This document shows positions 48,484-58,560 of a stretch of 64,000 nucleotides of DNA, in pieces. Position numbers and translations under genes: made by a program. Each line of letters opens with the position of its first letter. Within the stretch, counting starts at the first letter, position 1. This stretch comes from Plasmopara viticola (taxonomy: Eukaryota > Oomycota > Peronosporomycetes > Peronosporales > Peronosporaceae), in assembly GCA_001695595.3 (NCBI GenBank), contig MBPM02000002.1, forward strand, positions 1,649,608 through 1,713,607. The letters are read 5' to 3'. The notes below the pieces were generated by a model. That model did no database searches. It worked only from the letters and a program-made list of their open reading frames with translations, and was not told the DNA's origin.

Positions 48484-48860
48484 CGGTTCTACCTTGTTGA
48501 TGTTCTTTCGTTCATCAGCAATTACACGCATGACAAATGGATCTACACTGTCAATCCGCTCTGCGACGATAGCGTTGCCTTGCGCAAGATCCATATTTGG
48601 GGAAATGGTCAATTTCTCATCAAGATTTTTGATCGCTGCGATAGTTTTAATATGTCTTGCCAGCAGAACATCGTAATTGTCACCAATATTGTTTATCATG
48701 CCCATTGATCTTTCATGATATCGTGCTTCAGCCACTCGCGAGTCTTCTCTTACTGCACCTACCTCTTCTCCTGCTGCAAGTGTCTCTGCTCTTGCTGCAT
48801 CTACCTCGAGTTTCATCCGTCTGAGGCGCTCCTGGAGAAACTTTACGTCGCTCATTTCAA
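48484..48860 (-). pseudogene. Unit B relic, copy B1 (helical protein fragment)
   Basis: A 130-codon open frame at 48855-48463 reads MSDVKFLQERLRRMKLEVDA, a charged Ala/Glu/Arg coil, then YDVLLARHIKTIAAIKNLDE, NMDLAQGNAIVAERIDSVD and FVMRVIADERKNINK. Related, more broken copies lie at 49.17-49.56 kb (minus) and 57.9-58.3 kb (plus). This is the cleanest version. It looks like part of a larger helical protein of unknown type, cut where the unit A fragment A0 begins. Confidence 0.55.
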
Positions 48861-48939
48861 CCGCTTTTCATATATGTTTTACAAGTGTTTATGTGCATTA
48901 TTTGTAAAAAGAGGCTTTACAAAGGTAAGATTGAAATGC

Positions 48940-49560
48940 ATTTAACTTCCTTTTTAGGTGGCCAATGAAATTAGGGTGCAACGTTCCTTCTGAGTGACAA
49001 GATGCGCACTCAACAGATTGTGGCGAAAATTGACTTAAGTAATCTTTTTCATTCCATCTTTGCAATGTGGCAGTACATTCTTGAGCTCTTATTCCACACA
49101 GCCTCTTTGCTTCAGCTTTTCAAGACCGATTGAGCAGATCCATAAGATTGCCTGTTTTTGTAGATGGATTCTTCCAAAATGCTTCTCGGTTCAGTCCTTT
49201 GAGTGCCTTGTTGACATTATCTCGTTTTCCAGCAATAAAACGCATGACAAATCGATCTACACTGTCAATTCGCTGTACGACAATAGCGTAGCCATGCTCG
49301 AAGTCTACATTGGAGGAACAGTCAATCGCCCATCGAAATTGATGATTGCTGCGATAGTCTCATCATGCCTTGTCAGCAGAACGACGACTCTGTCACATAT
49401 GTTGTTTATCATGCGCATTGTTAGATATCGTGCTTCAGTCGCATGTCTTCTCTTGCTGCAAGTGTCTCTGCTCTTGATTCATCTACGTCTTCTCTTGGTG
49501 CAAGTTTCTCTGCTCAGGCTGCATTCACCTTGCGTTCCAACAGGCTGAAGCGCTGCTCTT
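48940..49560 (-). pseudogene. Unit B relic, copy B2 plus linked tail
   Basis: Read on the minus strand, a broken coil (49.55 kb) is followed by the RHDETIAAIINFD region, then FIAGKRDNVNKALKGLNREA near 49.2 kb. Text comparable to 57.77-57.89 kb (RWNGK, then RCTLIS-type) follows near 49.06-48.96 kb. B1 comes next on the same strand about 0.7 kb on, so B2 and B1 form a head-to-tail pair. Numerous stops mark decay. Confidence 0.5.
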
Positions 49561-49750
49561 TGTTTTGATTTTTCAAAATACAGCTGGGCTTATATGTGCC
49601 ACATCTGTAAAAAGACAATCACGTGTTGTTAGATAAAAGCCTTTTAAGTCTGCTACGGGAAAATCTAATGCAATAGTTAGATGGGATCATATCAATCTCT
49701 CTTCGAGCCGATCAGTGCAGTGCTTTATAAACCATCCCAGGTTCGAGTAT

Positions 49751-52700
49751 GCCAACGATCAGAGCTGAATGATCCTGGTTGAATGTAAACTCGCCATCGA
49801 TAAAATCAAAGAAGAAGCTAACGCTGAGACAACTTTTACGATCGGTATAGAGCAATCCCTGAGAAGCAACTCTGCGTCTGCCCCATCTGCCTCAATGCAA
49901 ATAAAAATACAATTACATAGGCGTCTCTTTCGCCGGCTAAAGACGTGCCAGGCGTATCTTCAGCACCGTTAGTTGGTCTACAAGATCTCTCTATGTCCGA
50001 TGCTCGAAAAAGCAAGCCCCTATTAATTATCGACTTGATCGAGCCGGAAAAAGATATAAGTATGGGTCAATTTAGCGACTTTGATGTCAGTTTGACAGAT
50101 CTCGATGACAGTATGCAATCTACAAGATATAAAAACAGTCATTCGTGTATGCTTAACATTTTTAACAACCGCCCGCCGCCAACGCCAATGAAGCGTATGA
50201 ATATTTCCGTGCACTTTTCAAGAGCTATATTGACGCACAGCTATTCTCGTCGTTGTAAGAAGATCCCTAAAACGACGATCCCGAAACATTACCGAAAGCA
50301 CAAAATTCTTTCCAAAAATTATTTTGGCCACATGTCTACAAATTGTCGACAGATAAGGACATCCAACGGACCGACAACGACAACGCTTTATAATCCCAAA
50401 CCAGCAGCAACAACCACAGGAAATTGACCAGCAAAGACAACAAACTAGAAATTAAACACGCTCCAAACCAGCATCAACAATGTCAAGAATATATTGAACG
50501 ACTGGAATGACTGGAACAACATCTCCAGAGTTCGAACGAACGTGTTGCTGCACTGGAGAAAATGCGAAAGCCAAATCCACGTTCAGAACGGCGTCCTAGA
50601 ACGTTCCTCGATGATGAAGAGGCGGAAAGAAGCACAACACATTTCATTGCTTTTCATGCTACGGAAGTGAATGAGGATGCAGATCACGGGCTCATGCAAG
50701 GTAGCGGATCTGGTTATTTGTCATCAATAGATAAGAGCGACTCAAGCGTCATAGCACGTACTGATCGAGATCAGCGCAGTTTTTCAGGTCACCCCAGAGT
50801 CGAGAATGCCAACGATCAGAGCTAATGATCCTGATTGAATGTAAACTCGCCATCTATTAAATCAGAGAAGAAGCTTATGCTGAGACGATTTATACGACCG
50901 GTACAAAGCAATTCCTCAGAATCAACTCTGCGACTGCCCCAGCTGCCTCAACGCAAATAAAAATAAAATTACTCAGGCGTCTCTTTCGCCGGTTAAAGAC
51001 GTGCCAGGCGTATCTTCAGCACCGTTAGTTGGTCTACAAGATCTCTCTATTTCCAATGCTCGAAGAGGCAAGCCCCTATAAATATCGACTTGATCAAGCC
51101 AGAAATCGATGAAAATATGGGTCAATTTAGCGACTCTGTATCAGTTTGACAGAGTTCGATGATAGTATGCAATCTACAAGATATAAAACCAGTCAATTGT
51201 GTGTGGTTAACGTTTTTAACAACCGCTCGCTGCCAACACCAATGAAGCGTATGAATATTTTCGTGCATTTTTCAGGAGCTATATTGACGCACAGCTATTC
51301 TCGTCGTTGTAAGAAGATCCCTAAAACGACGATCCCGAAACATTACCGAAAGCACAAAATTCTTTCCAAAAATTATTTTGGCCACATATCTACAAATTGT
51401 CGACAGATAAGGACATCCAACGGACCGACAACGACAACGCTTTATAATCCCAAACCAGCAGCAACAACCACAGGAAATTGACCAGCAAAGACAACAAACT
51501 AGAAATTAAACACGCTCCAAACCAGCATCAACAATGTCAAGAATGTACTGAACGACTGGAATGACTGGAACAACATCTCCAGAGTTCGAACGAACGTGTT
51601 GCTGCACTGGAGAAAAAGCGAAAGCCAAATCCACGTTCAGAATGGCGTCCTAGAACGTTCCTCGATGATGAAGAGGCGGAAAGAAGCACAACACATTTCA
51701 TTGCTTTTCATGCTACGGAAGTGAATGAGGATGCAGATCACGGGCTCATGCAAGGTAGCGGATCTGGTTATTTGTCATCAATAGATTAGAGCGACTCAAG
51801 CGTCATAGCACGTACTGATCGAGATCAGCGCAGTTTTTCAGGTCACCCCAGAGTCGAGAATGCCAACGATCAGAGCTAATGATCCTGATTGAATGTAAAC
51901 TCGCCATCTATTAAATCAGAGAAGAAGCTTATGCTGAGACGATTTATACGACCGGTACAAAGCAATTCCTCAGAATCAACTCTGCGACTGCCCCAGCTGC
52001 CTCAACGCAAATAAAAATAAAATTACTCAGGCGTCTCTTTCGCCGGTTAAAGACGTGCCAGGCGTATCTTCAGCACCGTTAGTTGGTCTACAAGATCTCT
52101 CTATTTCCAATGCTCGAAGAGGCAAGCCCCTATAAATATCGACTTGATCAAGCCAGAAATCGATGAAAATTGGGTCAATTTAGCGACTCTGTATCAGTTT
52201 GACAGATTTCGATGACAGTATGCAATCTACAAGATATAAAACCAGTCAATTGTGTGTGGTTAACGTTTTTAACAACCGCTCGCTGCCAACGCCAATGAAG
52301 TGTATGAATATTTTCGTGCATTTTTCAGGAGCTATATTGACGCACAGCTATCCTCGTCGTTGTTAAATATCTTTAAAAGACGATCCCGAAACATTACCGA
52401 AAGCACAAAATTCATTTCAAAATCGCTTTGGCCACATATCTACAATTTGTCGACAAACAAGGGCATCCAACGGACCGACACCGACAACGTTTTATAATTC
52501 CAGACCAGCAACAACAACAACAGGAAATTGATCAGCAACGACAACAAAAGCAAATTAAACACGCTCCAAACCAGTATGAACAATGTCAAGAATGTACTGA
52601 ACGACTGGAATGACTGGAACAACAACTCCAGAGTATGAACAAATGTATTGCTGCACTGGAGAAAAAGCGAAAGCCAGATCCACTTTCAGAACGGCGTCAA

Positions 52701-53340
52701 AGAAGCACAACACATTTCATTGCTATTCATGTTACGGAAATGAATGAGGATGCAGATCACGGGCTCATGCAAGGTAGCGGATCTGTTTATTTGTCATCTA
52801 TAGATAAGAGCGACTCAAGCGTCATAGCACGTACTGATCGAGATCAGCGCAGTGCTTCAGGTCACCTCAGAGTCGAGAATGCCAACGATCAGAGCTAATG
52901 ATCCTGGTTGAATGTAAACTCGCCATCGATAAAATCAAAGAAGAAGCTTATGCTGAGTAGATTTATACAACCGGTTTAAAGCAATTTCTCAGAATCAGCT
53001 CTGCGACTGCCCCAGCTGCCTCAACGCAAATAAAAATAAAATTACTCAGGCGTCTCTTTCGCCGGCTAAAGACGTGTCAGGCGTATCTTCAGCACCGTTA
53101 GTTGGTGTACAAGATCTCTCTATGTCCGATGCTCGAAAAAGCGAGTGCCTATAAATCATCGACTTAATTGAGCCGGAAATGGATGTAAGTTTGGGTCAAT
53201 TTAGCGACTCGGATGTCAGTTTGACAGATCTCGATGACAGTATGCATTCTACAAGATATAAAATCAGTCAAATGTGTGTGTTTAACGTTTTCAACAACCA
53301 CTCTCTGTCAGCGCCAGATGAAGCGTATGAAGATTTCCGT
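49751..53340 (+). repeat. Tandem array of unit A, about 1.05 kb period, three full copies and one partial
   Basis: The anchor gccaacgatcagagct recurs at 49751, 50808, 51862 and 52881, giving periods of 1057, 1054 and 1019 bp. Each unit carries the same coding order in broken frames. First come KLAIDKIKEEA and SLSPAKDVPGVSSAP, then IDLIEPEKDISMGQFSDFD and SLTDLDDSMQSTRYK. EAYEYFRAFF, QCQECTERLE and ERVAALEKKRKPNPRSE follow, and last FIAFHATEVNEDADHGLM and SSVIARTDRDQRS. Periods are not multiples of three and stops recur, so it is not a repetitive protein but duplicated, decayed gene copies. A0 at 48.0 kb belongs to the same family. I do not recognise the protein. Confidence 0.85.
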
Positions 53341-54100
53341 CAGACTACATAAATTACCTGGAGTTTTCTTTGTACCGCTTTTAGCCGTTGAATGCCGATA
53401 ACGAACGTATCACAGCGATTGTCTTCGCTCTCAAAAATAGTGGAAAATTTATCATCGTTATTCTAAAACTGGTCACGATGTAACAGAGCTGTCTATCGAT
53501 TGGGAGAACACATGGGTTACATTTGCCGCTAATATCAAAAAGTACTCGCGTTTTGGTGCGTTCTGCTTCAAAATTGATGCAACTAATTCGAAAAAGGACT
53601 TTGATGCGATTAAAGCGCAAGAACAACCCATTCACGAGATTGCTGCAGCGAACGACAATGAGACCAAGACGATTATCTCTGAGGCTAAAGAGATAGTTTT
53701 AAATGTGTTCAGTAACATTTGCGTCATAGCTGATAAAGATTTTGTTTCAGGAATGTATTTTTGACGGAATTTTAAAATCACAGATGGACATTCAATAGCT
53801 GTGTCGAGCAGCACTGGCAATCGATCAAAGAGTATTAGAAGACGAATCATATGGGCAGCGGTGATGAGCTACGTTGATGGAATTCTATCTCGATATGGCT
53901 ATAGTAATAGCAGTTCTAAGCTGGAAGAGTTGAAGTCTCCAGCAAATAGGATGGCAAGTGGTGCTGAGAAACCTTAAACCCCATCGCAGCCGTACGACTT
54001 TTTCTAGGAGAAATAGGCAAAATGAACTGGGTGCTAGAGAGGATGTGGTAAATCTGCTGTAAAAGAACCTTTCAGTTAGAAGTATGCGCCATACCAAATT
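53340..54100 (+). pseudogene. Unrecognised coding relic downstream of unit A array
   Basis: A plus frame from about 53480 to 53764 is open for about 95 codons. It reads VTELSIDWENTWVTFAANIK, then YSRFGAFCFKIDATNSKKDF and KEIVLNVFSNICVIADKDF before a stop. Another frame then gives IRRRIIWAAVMSYVDGILSR up to a stop near 53977. The composition is protein-like and intronless. The junction with unit A (TPDEAYEDFRQ text at 53.31 kb) suggests this was the natural continuation of the last unit. No family is recognised. Confidence 0.4.
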
Positions 54101-54149
54101 AGAAGTAAATCGAGTGTCTCCATTACTGGCAAATCAGATGAATGGTTTA

Positions 54150-55110
54150 TAAAACTGAGCGCGTCAGGTCACGTGATTGTGCTTGGGGCTAAAAGCCAAA
54201 ACAGTGCGCCCCAATCTGGCAGAAGTGCCCCGCGTGTTGACTGGGTCAGTATCAACAGCGATCTAGCTCTATATAGAAAGGACAATCAGCCCAAGACGAA
54301 GAAGGTCAGGGGATGCTGTCTATCCGGTGCTGGAAGTATCCCCGGTAGACCATTCAACCTTCGTGAAGTATAAGAGGCGGGAACTGCTAGCGATCTTATT
54401 TAAAAGAGGCTAAGGCCAAACGTTCTTTACATGCCGTATCTTTAAAAGAATTGTATCAAGATTACTTTTTAAATTGCTGCCCCACTAGCAAACCGATTTA
54501 TGTTTTAAAGAGCAGAAACGGCTGATGAAGGACCTCGTTAATAACAAGACGCTGATCAACGAGTTATAGAACCAGTTAAGCTGTCGCGAGAAGTCTTTGG
54601 TCCATGACAATATGTCCCGCTGTAATTTGGAGCACATCAACGACAAAAAGCCCCTAGAAGACCGCGCGCAGTTTTACATCCAAAATTTGGCAAATTACTT
54701 GGCGAGCGGATGCTTGAAACTACAAATTCTGATATCATTCGTGAGCTGAAGGCCCTGTCGATCAAATTGCACTCACAGTTGTTTCTAAGCAAGGCAGACT
54801 TTCAAAGCATCCTTGTGGGTATTTCACTTTTCTCCTGCCAGATGTAAAGATGACTAAGATCAACATGCGAGGTAAACTACGCAAAAGCAAGCAATCTCTT
54901 GATAAGAAGAGCGACGAAAACGCCGATAAACTAAAAGAGGTCATGCAAACTCAAGCATAGAGTCTACCAGAGAGGGCAATGATTACATTAAAAAAATATA
55001 GTCGAGGTCAGCAGTGGTAGCGTTTTTCTTACACCGAAAAAGAAAACGCCAAAAAAAGTTCGGGCTATAGTTGATTTCTCATCTTTTTTTTCATTCTATT
55101 AATGGCCGAG
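54150..55110 (+). pseudogene. Unrecognised broken coding relics, lysine-rich
   Basis: Plus-strand text shifts among frames. It includes HVIVLGAKSQNSAPQSGRSA (54173-54372 frame), ELYQDYFLNCCPTSKPIYVL, RLMKDLVNNKTLINEL, RCNLEHINDKKPLEDRAQFY, DIIRELKALSIKLHSQLFL, KMTKINMRGKLRKSKQSLD and VFLTPKKKTPKKVRAIVDFS. The sense is maintained over almost 1 kb on one strand, which random DNA would not do. No catalytic motif is visible. Confidence 0.4.
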
Positions 55111-55197
55111 TGTACATATCATGAGCAGATTGTTGTTCGAGAGATCTCTTAGCAATAAGGAAGTGTTATAACGCCTAGAGGACGAGGAGGGCAGGCT

Positions 55198-55485
55198 TTG
55201 AAGCCGGTCAGTAGACTGGCTAAAAGGCAAGAGGACCTATATGGAGAAGCAAGAGATAATGTATCGCAGCCATCGTCATCGGGATGTAAGTTGCGAAGAG
55301 GCACTCTAATATTCCTTAAAGAAATTGTCACTGTCTTCTCGCGGGGCAAGAAACAAAGCGCGAGGCCCTTGCGCGTATTGGTTGACCCATTTAGTTTTAA
55401 AAATGTTGCAAGGAATTGCATTAGGTATCGAAATGACCATGCCATGGGGCTCCATTTTACTCTTAGAACTCAATTCTTTACATAA
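55198..55485 (+). CDS. Unrecognised 95-codon frame
   Basis: An open plus frame follows the previous relics and begins MKPVSRLAKRQEDLYGEARD. It is basic in the middle and has no signal peptide. Opposite-strand frames (55445-55149, 55566-55306) are also open, so coding is uncertain. It could be a continuation of the same decayed module. Confidence 0.2.
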   Translation: MKPVSRLAKRQEDLYGEARDNVSQPSSSGCKLRRGTLIFLKEIVTVFSRGKKQSARPLRVLVDPFSFKNVARNCIRYRNDHAMGLHFTLRTQFFT

Positions 55486-55707
55486 ACTTATGTATCGGCA
55501 AAATTTTTCTCGAGTCTTAATGAGCCGAATGAGCTTTTTTCTGATAACGTAATTAATCACAGACAACTTCGAGCAGTCTACACTTTACGAGAAACCCTCT
55601 AACCTTCCTTCGTGACTTTCTCTATCATTTCAATTTTAAAACAAACAGAATCACATCACAAACTTAAAAAAAGTTGAAATGTTCTTGCGCTACCAAACTA
55701 ATGTCTT

Positions 55708-56118
55708 TCATTCCGATCGGTCATAGATTAATATGACTGGGTTAAACCTGTAGTTGTGCTCTTCATCCACGTCATGCTTGCTCATAAAGCGTTTCGAGCG
55801 ACGATCTGAGTTCGAGTATATGGCATTTAACCAAATTGCTAAGAATGTGCTGGGGAGTGATGTTCCTATGCTGAGATATCCCGTTGTAGCTTTAAGAGTT
55901 ACATAAGAGGAATTGCCAGTTATAAACCTCACATCGTTCTGTGTTATACTCCCTAGCGTCACAAAATTTGTCGAACGACTGTCTAGACCATTGTGGAGCT
56001 GAAAAGCTAATAAAATTGGGATTTCGTTGCCAATTTCGGCTCTAAATCCATTAAAGCTTACTGATCCATCACTGTAGCTGGTATTGGTCGATTCATGCTG
56101 ATTTATATTCATCGTCAA
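55708..56118 (-). CDS. Unrecognised 136-codon intact frame
   Basis: This minus-strand frame has an ATG and no stop for 136 codons, unusual in its decayed surroundings. It is rich in Ser, Thr, Asn and beta-prone text (SYSDGSVSFNGFRAEIGNEI, FVTLGSITQNDVRFITGNSS) and ends NYRFNPVILIYDRSE. The look is that of a beta-sheet protein such as a structural or lectin-like domain, but no named family fits. Its strand is opposite to the adjoining relics. Confidence 0.35.
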   Translation of the reverse strand: MTMNINQHESTNTSYSDGSVSFNGFRAEIGNEIPILLAFQLHNGLDSRSTNFVTLGSITQNDVRFITGNSSYVTLKATTGYLSIGTSLPSTFLAIWLNAIYSNSDRRSKRFMSKHDVDEEHNYRFNPVILIYDRSE

Positions 56119-56129
56119 ATTGGGACCGA

Positions 56130-57010
56130 ACCTTCGTCTTCAATCTCAGAATTCATATCGTAATGCTGGAACTCTGGTTGAACAGCAACATTCATGAAGT
56201 ATTGTTTTTCTGTGAGATTTTTGGGACATGTTGATGTTTGCTATATATGTATAACAAAACAAGTAAAAATGGATGTATTGAAGTAGCTGTCCAAGATGCC
56301 GATTATGACCATGGCCAACAGTTTTGATCCATATTCTATTTAAATGTATACGTATAGATACATATATGACACAGTGTGTTACGCTCGTAATGTATCTTGT
56401 TGTATATATCAAGCACTGACATATAGCTTTACTTTGATTGCTTAGTGCCTTGCTTTATATTGTCAATCGTGTATCAGTCTTTCATTAAATCATAAAAGGC
56501 CGATATTCGTTACAATCAGTGCGTGAGATGAATTCCAGCTTCAAATGGAGTATCGCTACCTTGCTTTGGTAGTATTTAAGCCGCTCCCTATTTGGATGTG
56601 AAACCGAGAGTTCACGGTCCTTTGGCCCATCATTTTGCACGATATTTGTTTGTGTAACCACATAAAAGGTTATAATTTGTTTCCAGATTTCAAATTTCGA
56701 GCTTGAATGGAAAAGGGCATCATTTCTAATTTTGCCAGCAAGAAGGCGAGATGTCGCGTCTAGGTAGTGAGTGAGTTTGCAAACACCAAGGGAAGCGCGC
56801 TTGGGATTTATGAGCCCGGCACGTGGCTCTAAGGTGATGGGACATTGCGTTTCTCAAAAGTATCATCACATCTGATCTCGCGCCTAGCATGATAGGATTG
56901 GATATTTCAACACTAGTGAAACTCTCACTGACTTCAGCAACCAACAAGATGATGCGCACGGAGCACTTTTTTTGCCTGGCGTTTTTTCGAAAACGAAAAA
57001 TTTAAAATGT
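56130..57010. other. AT-rich spacer, no gene supported
   Basis: A microsatellite-like tatatgtataacaaaac and tatacgtatagatacatatatg region (56.24-56.37 kb) and short frames only. A 77-codon minus frame at 56959-56726 is unsupported. Confidence 0.35.
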
Positions 57011-57014
57011 AGAG

Positions 57015-57783
57015 GCGATCCGTGACTCTTTCCGTTCTGACTTCGTGGAACACTACGAAAAATCGTTAGTCGAGCTTGGGCATAAAGAGCAAGAGTTTTT
57101 TCGCACGGTTGACGGCCTCAAATTTAGGTTTTACACTCGGTTGCTCAAGAACCACATCCCATGTGCTAATTGTGTGAGGTTCAAATGTCCACATTCCACA
57201 ATTGACTTTTTCAAAATTTAATTACAATCTCGTGATCACTTCGAATATCTGGATAGTGAATTGCGCTCAGCTATCCTCACGTTGGATATGGAGTTGGACG
57301 ATGGTGAATTGATTGTAATTCAACGAGCAGAACGTCAGTCCCTACCTTCTTTTTCGACGAAATTAGAAACCTTGCAAGCATGTTTGACTGGCGTGGCTAA
57401 AATGCGTGAAGCTTTTGCCATCATCAAGTCAATGCATACCCAGATCAGCGATCTGAATGAGGCAGAATCGTCTTCATACGTAGTTGATCGATAAAGTTGC
57501 CTCCATCTTGAATCGGGATATCAATACAATCAACAAATTGAAGCGCAAGGTGGACGAGTTGTTTAGAAGAACCTTGGTTGGAGAAACGGTCGATTTTACT
57601 TCTTTCAGATCCAGAAACTCAAATCAAGTTGTGCAATACCAAAATGACGGTATTGCCGATTCCGATGTTGAAGATAGCATCAATTTTTGTCTGAATGGGA
57701 TTGCATTGCAACGAGCTGAAGACGATTCGGATCTTCGAGAAAGTCTGACTCAAAGATGGAATGGAAAAGACTGCCTGACTTAA
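57015..57783 (+). pseudogene. Coding relic with a Cys/His cluster, upstream part of unit B
   Basis: A plus frame runs from 57015 to 57494 with a single stop near 57221. It includes SFRSDFVEHYEKSLVELGHK, RFYTRLLKNHIPC followed by ANCVRFKCPH (a CxxCx4CxH cluster), and MELDDGELIVIQRAE. A second frame, 57484-57783, continues with ILNRDINTINKLKRKVDELF and ADSDVEDSINFCLNGIALQR. It ends in RWNGKDCL, which also occurs before unit B2's tail in inverted orientation. A frameshift near 57.49 kb and the stop near 57.22 kb separate the pieces. Helical with a possible zinc site; family unknown. Confidence 0.45.
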
Positions 57784-57859
57784 TTGTCGCCGCAATCTGA
57801 GTAACTTTACGAGTAAATTTACGAGATTGAGTGCGCATCTTGTCATTGCGAGCAGGGAC

Positions 57860-58560
57860 GTTGCACCCTAATTTCAAAGGAAATTAATTGCATTTCAATC
57901 TTCCGTCGAAGAGTCATAACTCCGCTCGCGTGAAGACTCGCGAGCGGCTGAAGCACGATATCATGGAAGAACAATGGGCATGATATAAATTTGGTGACAG
58001 GTATGATGTTCTGGTGACAAGGCATGATGAAACTGTCGCAGCGATCAACAATCTCGATGAGCGATTAACTGTTCCCTCCAATGTGGATCTCGAGCATGGC
58101 TACACTATCGTCGTAGAGCGGGTTGACCGTGAAAATTCATTTGTCACGCGTTTTATTGCTGGTGCTCAGAGGAGTGAACCGAGAAGCATCTTGTGGGATT
58201 CCTCTTTTTACTGATCTGCGCAATCGGCTTTGTAGAGCTGCAGCACTGAGGTTGCGTGAAAGAAGAGCTCACGTATGTACTGCCTTATTGCTGCATACAA
58301 CCTGTTTCTTACTGATGCGTCCAAAGCAGCTTCAAGACATCTCTTAAACGCACGGCATTCGTTTCAGGTGTTACCGATCGGAGTGGCGAGACAATGGAGT
58401 CATCACGCGCAAGTGATCAAATGCATGATTGACGAGCTGATGGCGGATATAGCTATTATTGAACGATCGCGAGCATCATATCGATATTTACAGAGAGCCT
58501 GCTTCCGTCAATATTTTAAGACTGCTGAACTTTGCCTCGAACTGTCTGTCTGATAGCCCA
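57860..58560 (+). pseudogene. Unit B relic, copy B3 (direct orientation)
   Basis: A frame from 58014 reads RHDETVAAINNLDERL, NVDLEHGYTIVVERVDREN and FVTRFIAGAQRS, directly comparable to B1 and B2. It is followed, in a shifted frame, by GVNREASCGIPLFTDLRNRL, and then by 58275-58553 (ARQWSHHAQVIKCMIDELMA and the helical text around it), which may be the C-terminal part of the same protein. Upstream, 57.77-57.89 kb matches 48.96-49.06 kb inverted. So B3 keeps the most complete neighbourhood of the unit. Confidence 0.5.

Noticed and set aside
49751..53340. Unit A array as a repetitive surface protein
   Set aside because: Unit lengths (1057, 1054, 1019) are not multiples of three and stops recur, so no continuous repeat protein exists.
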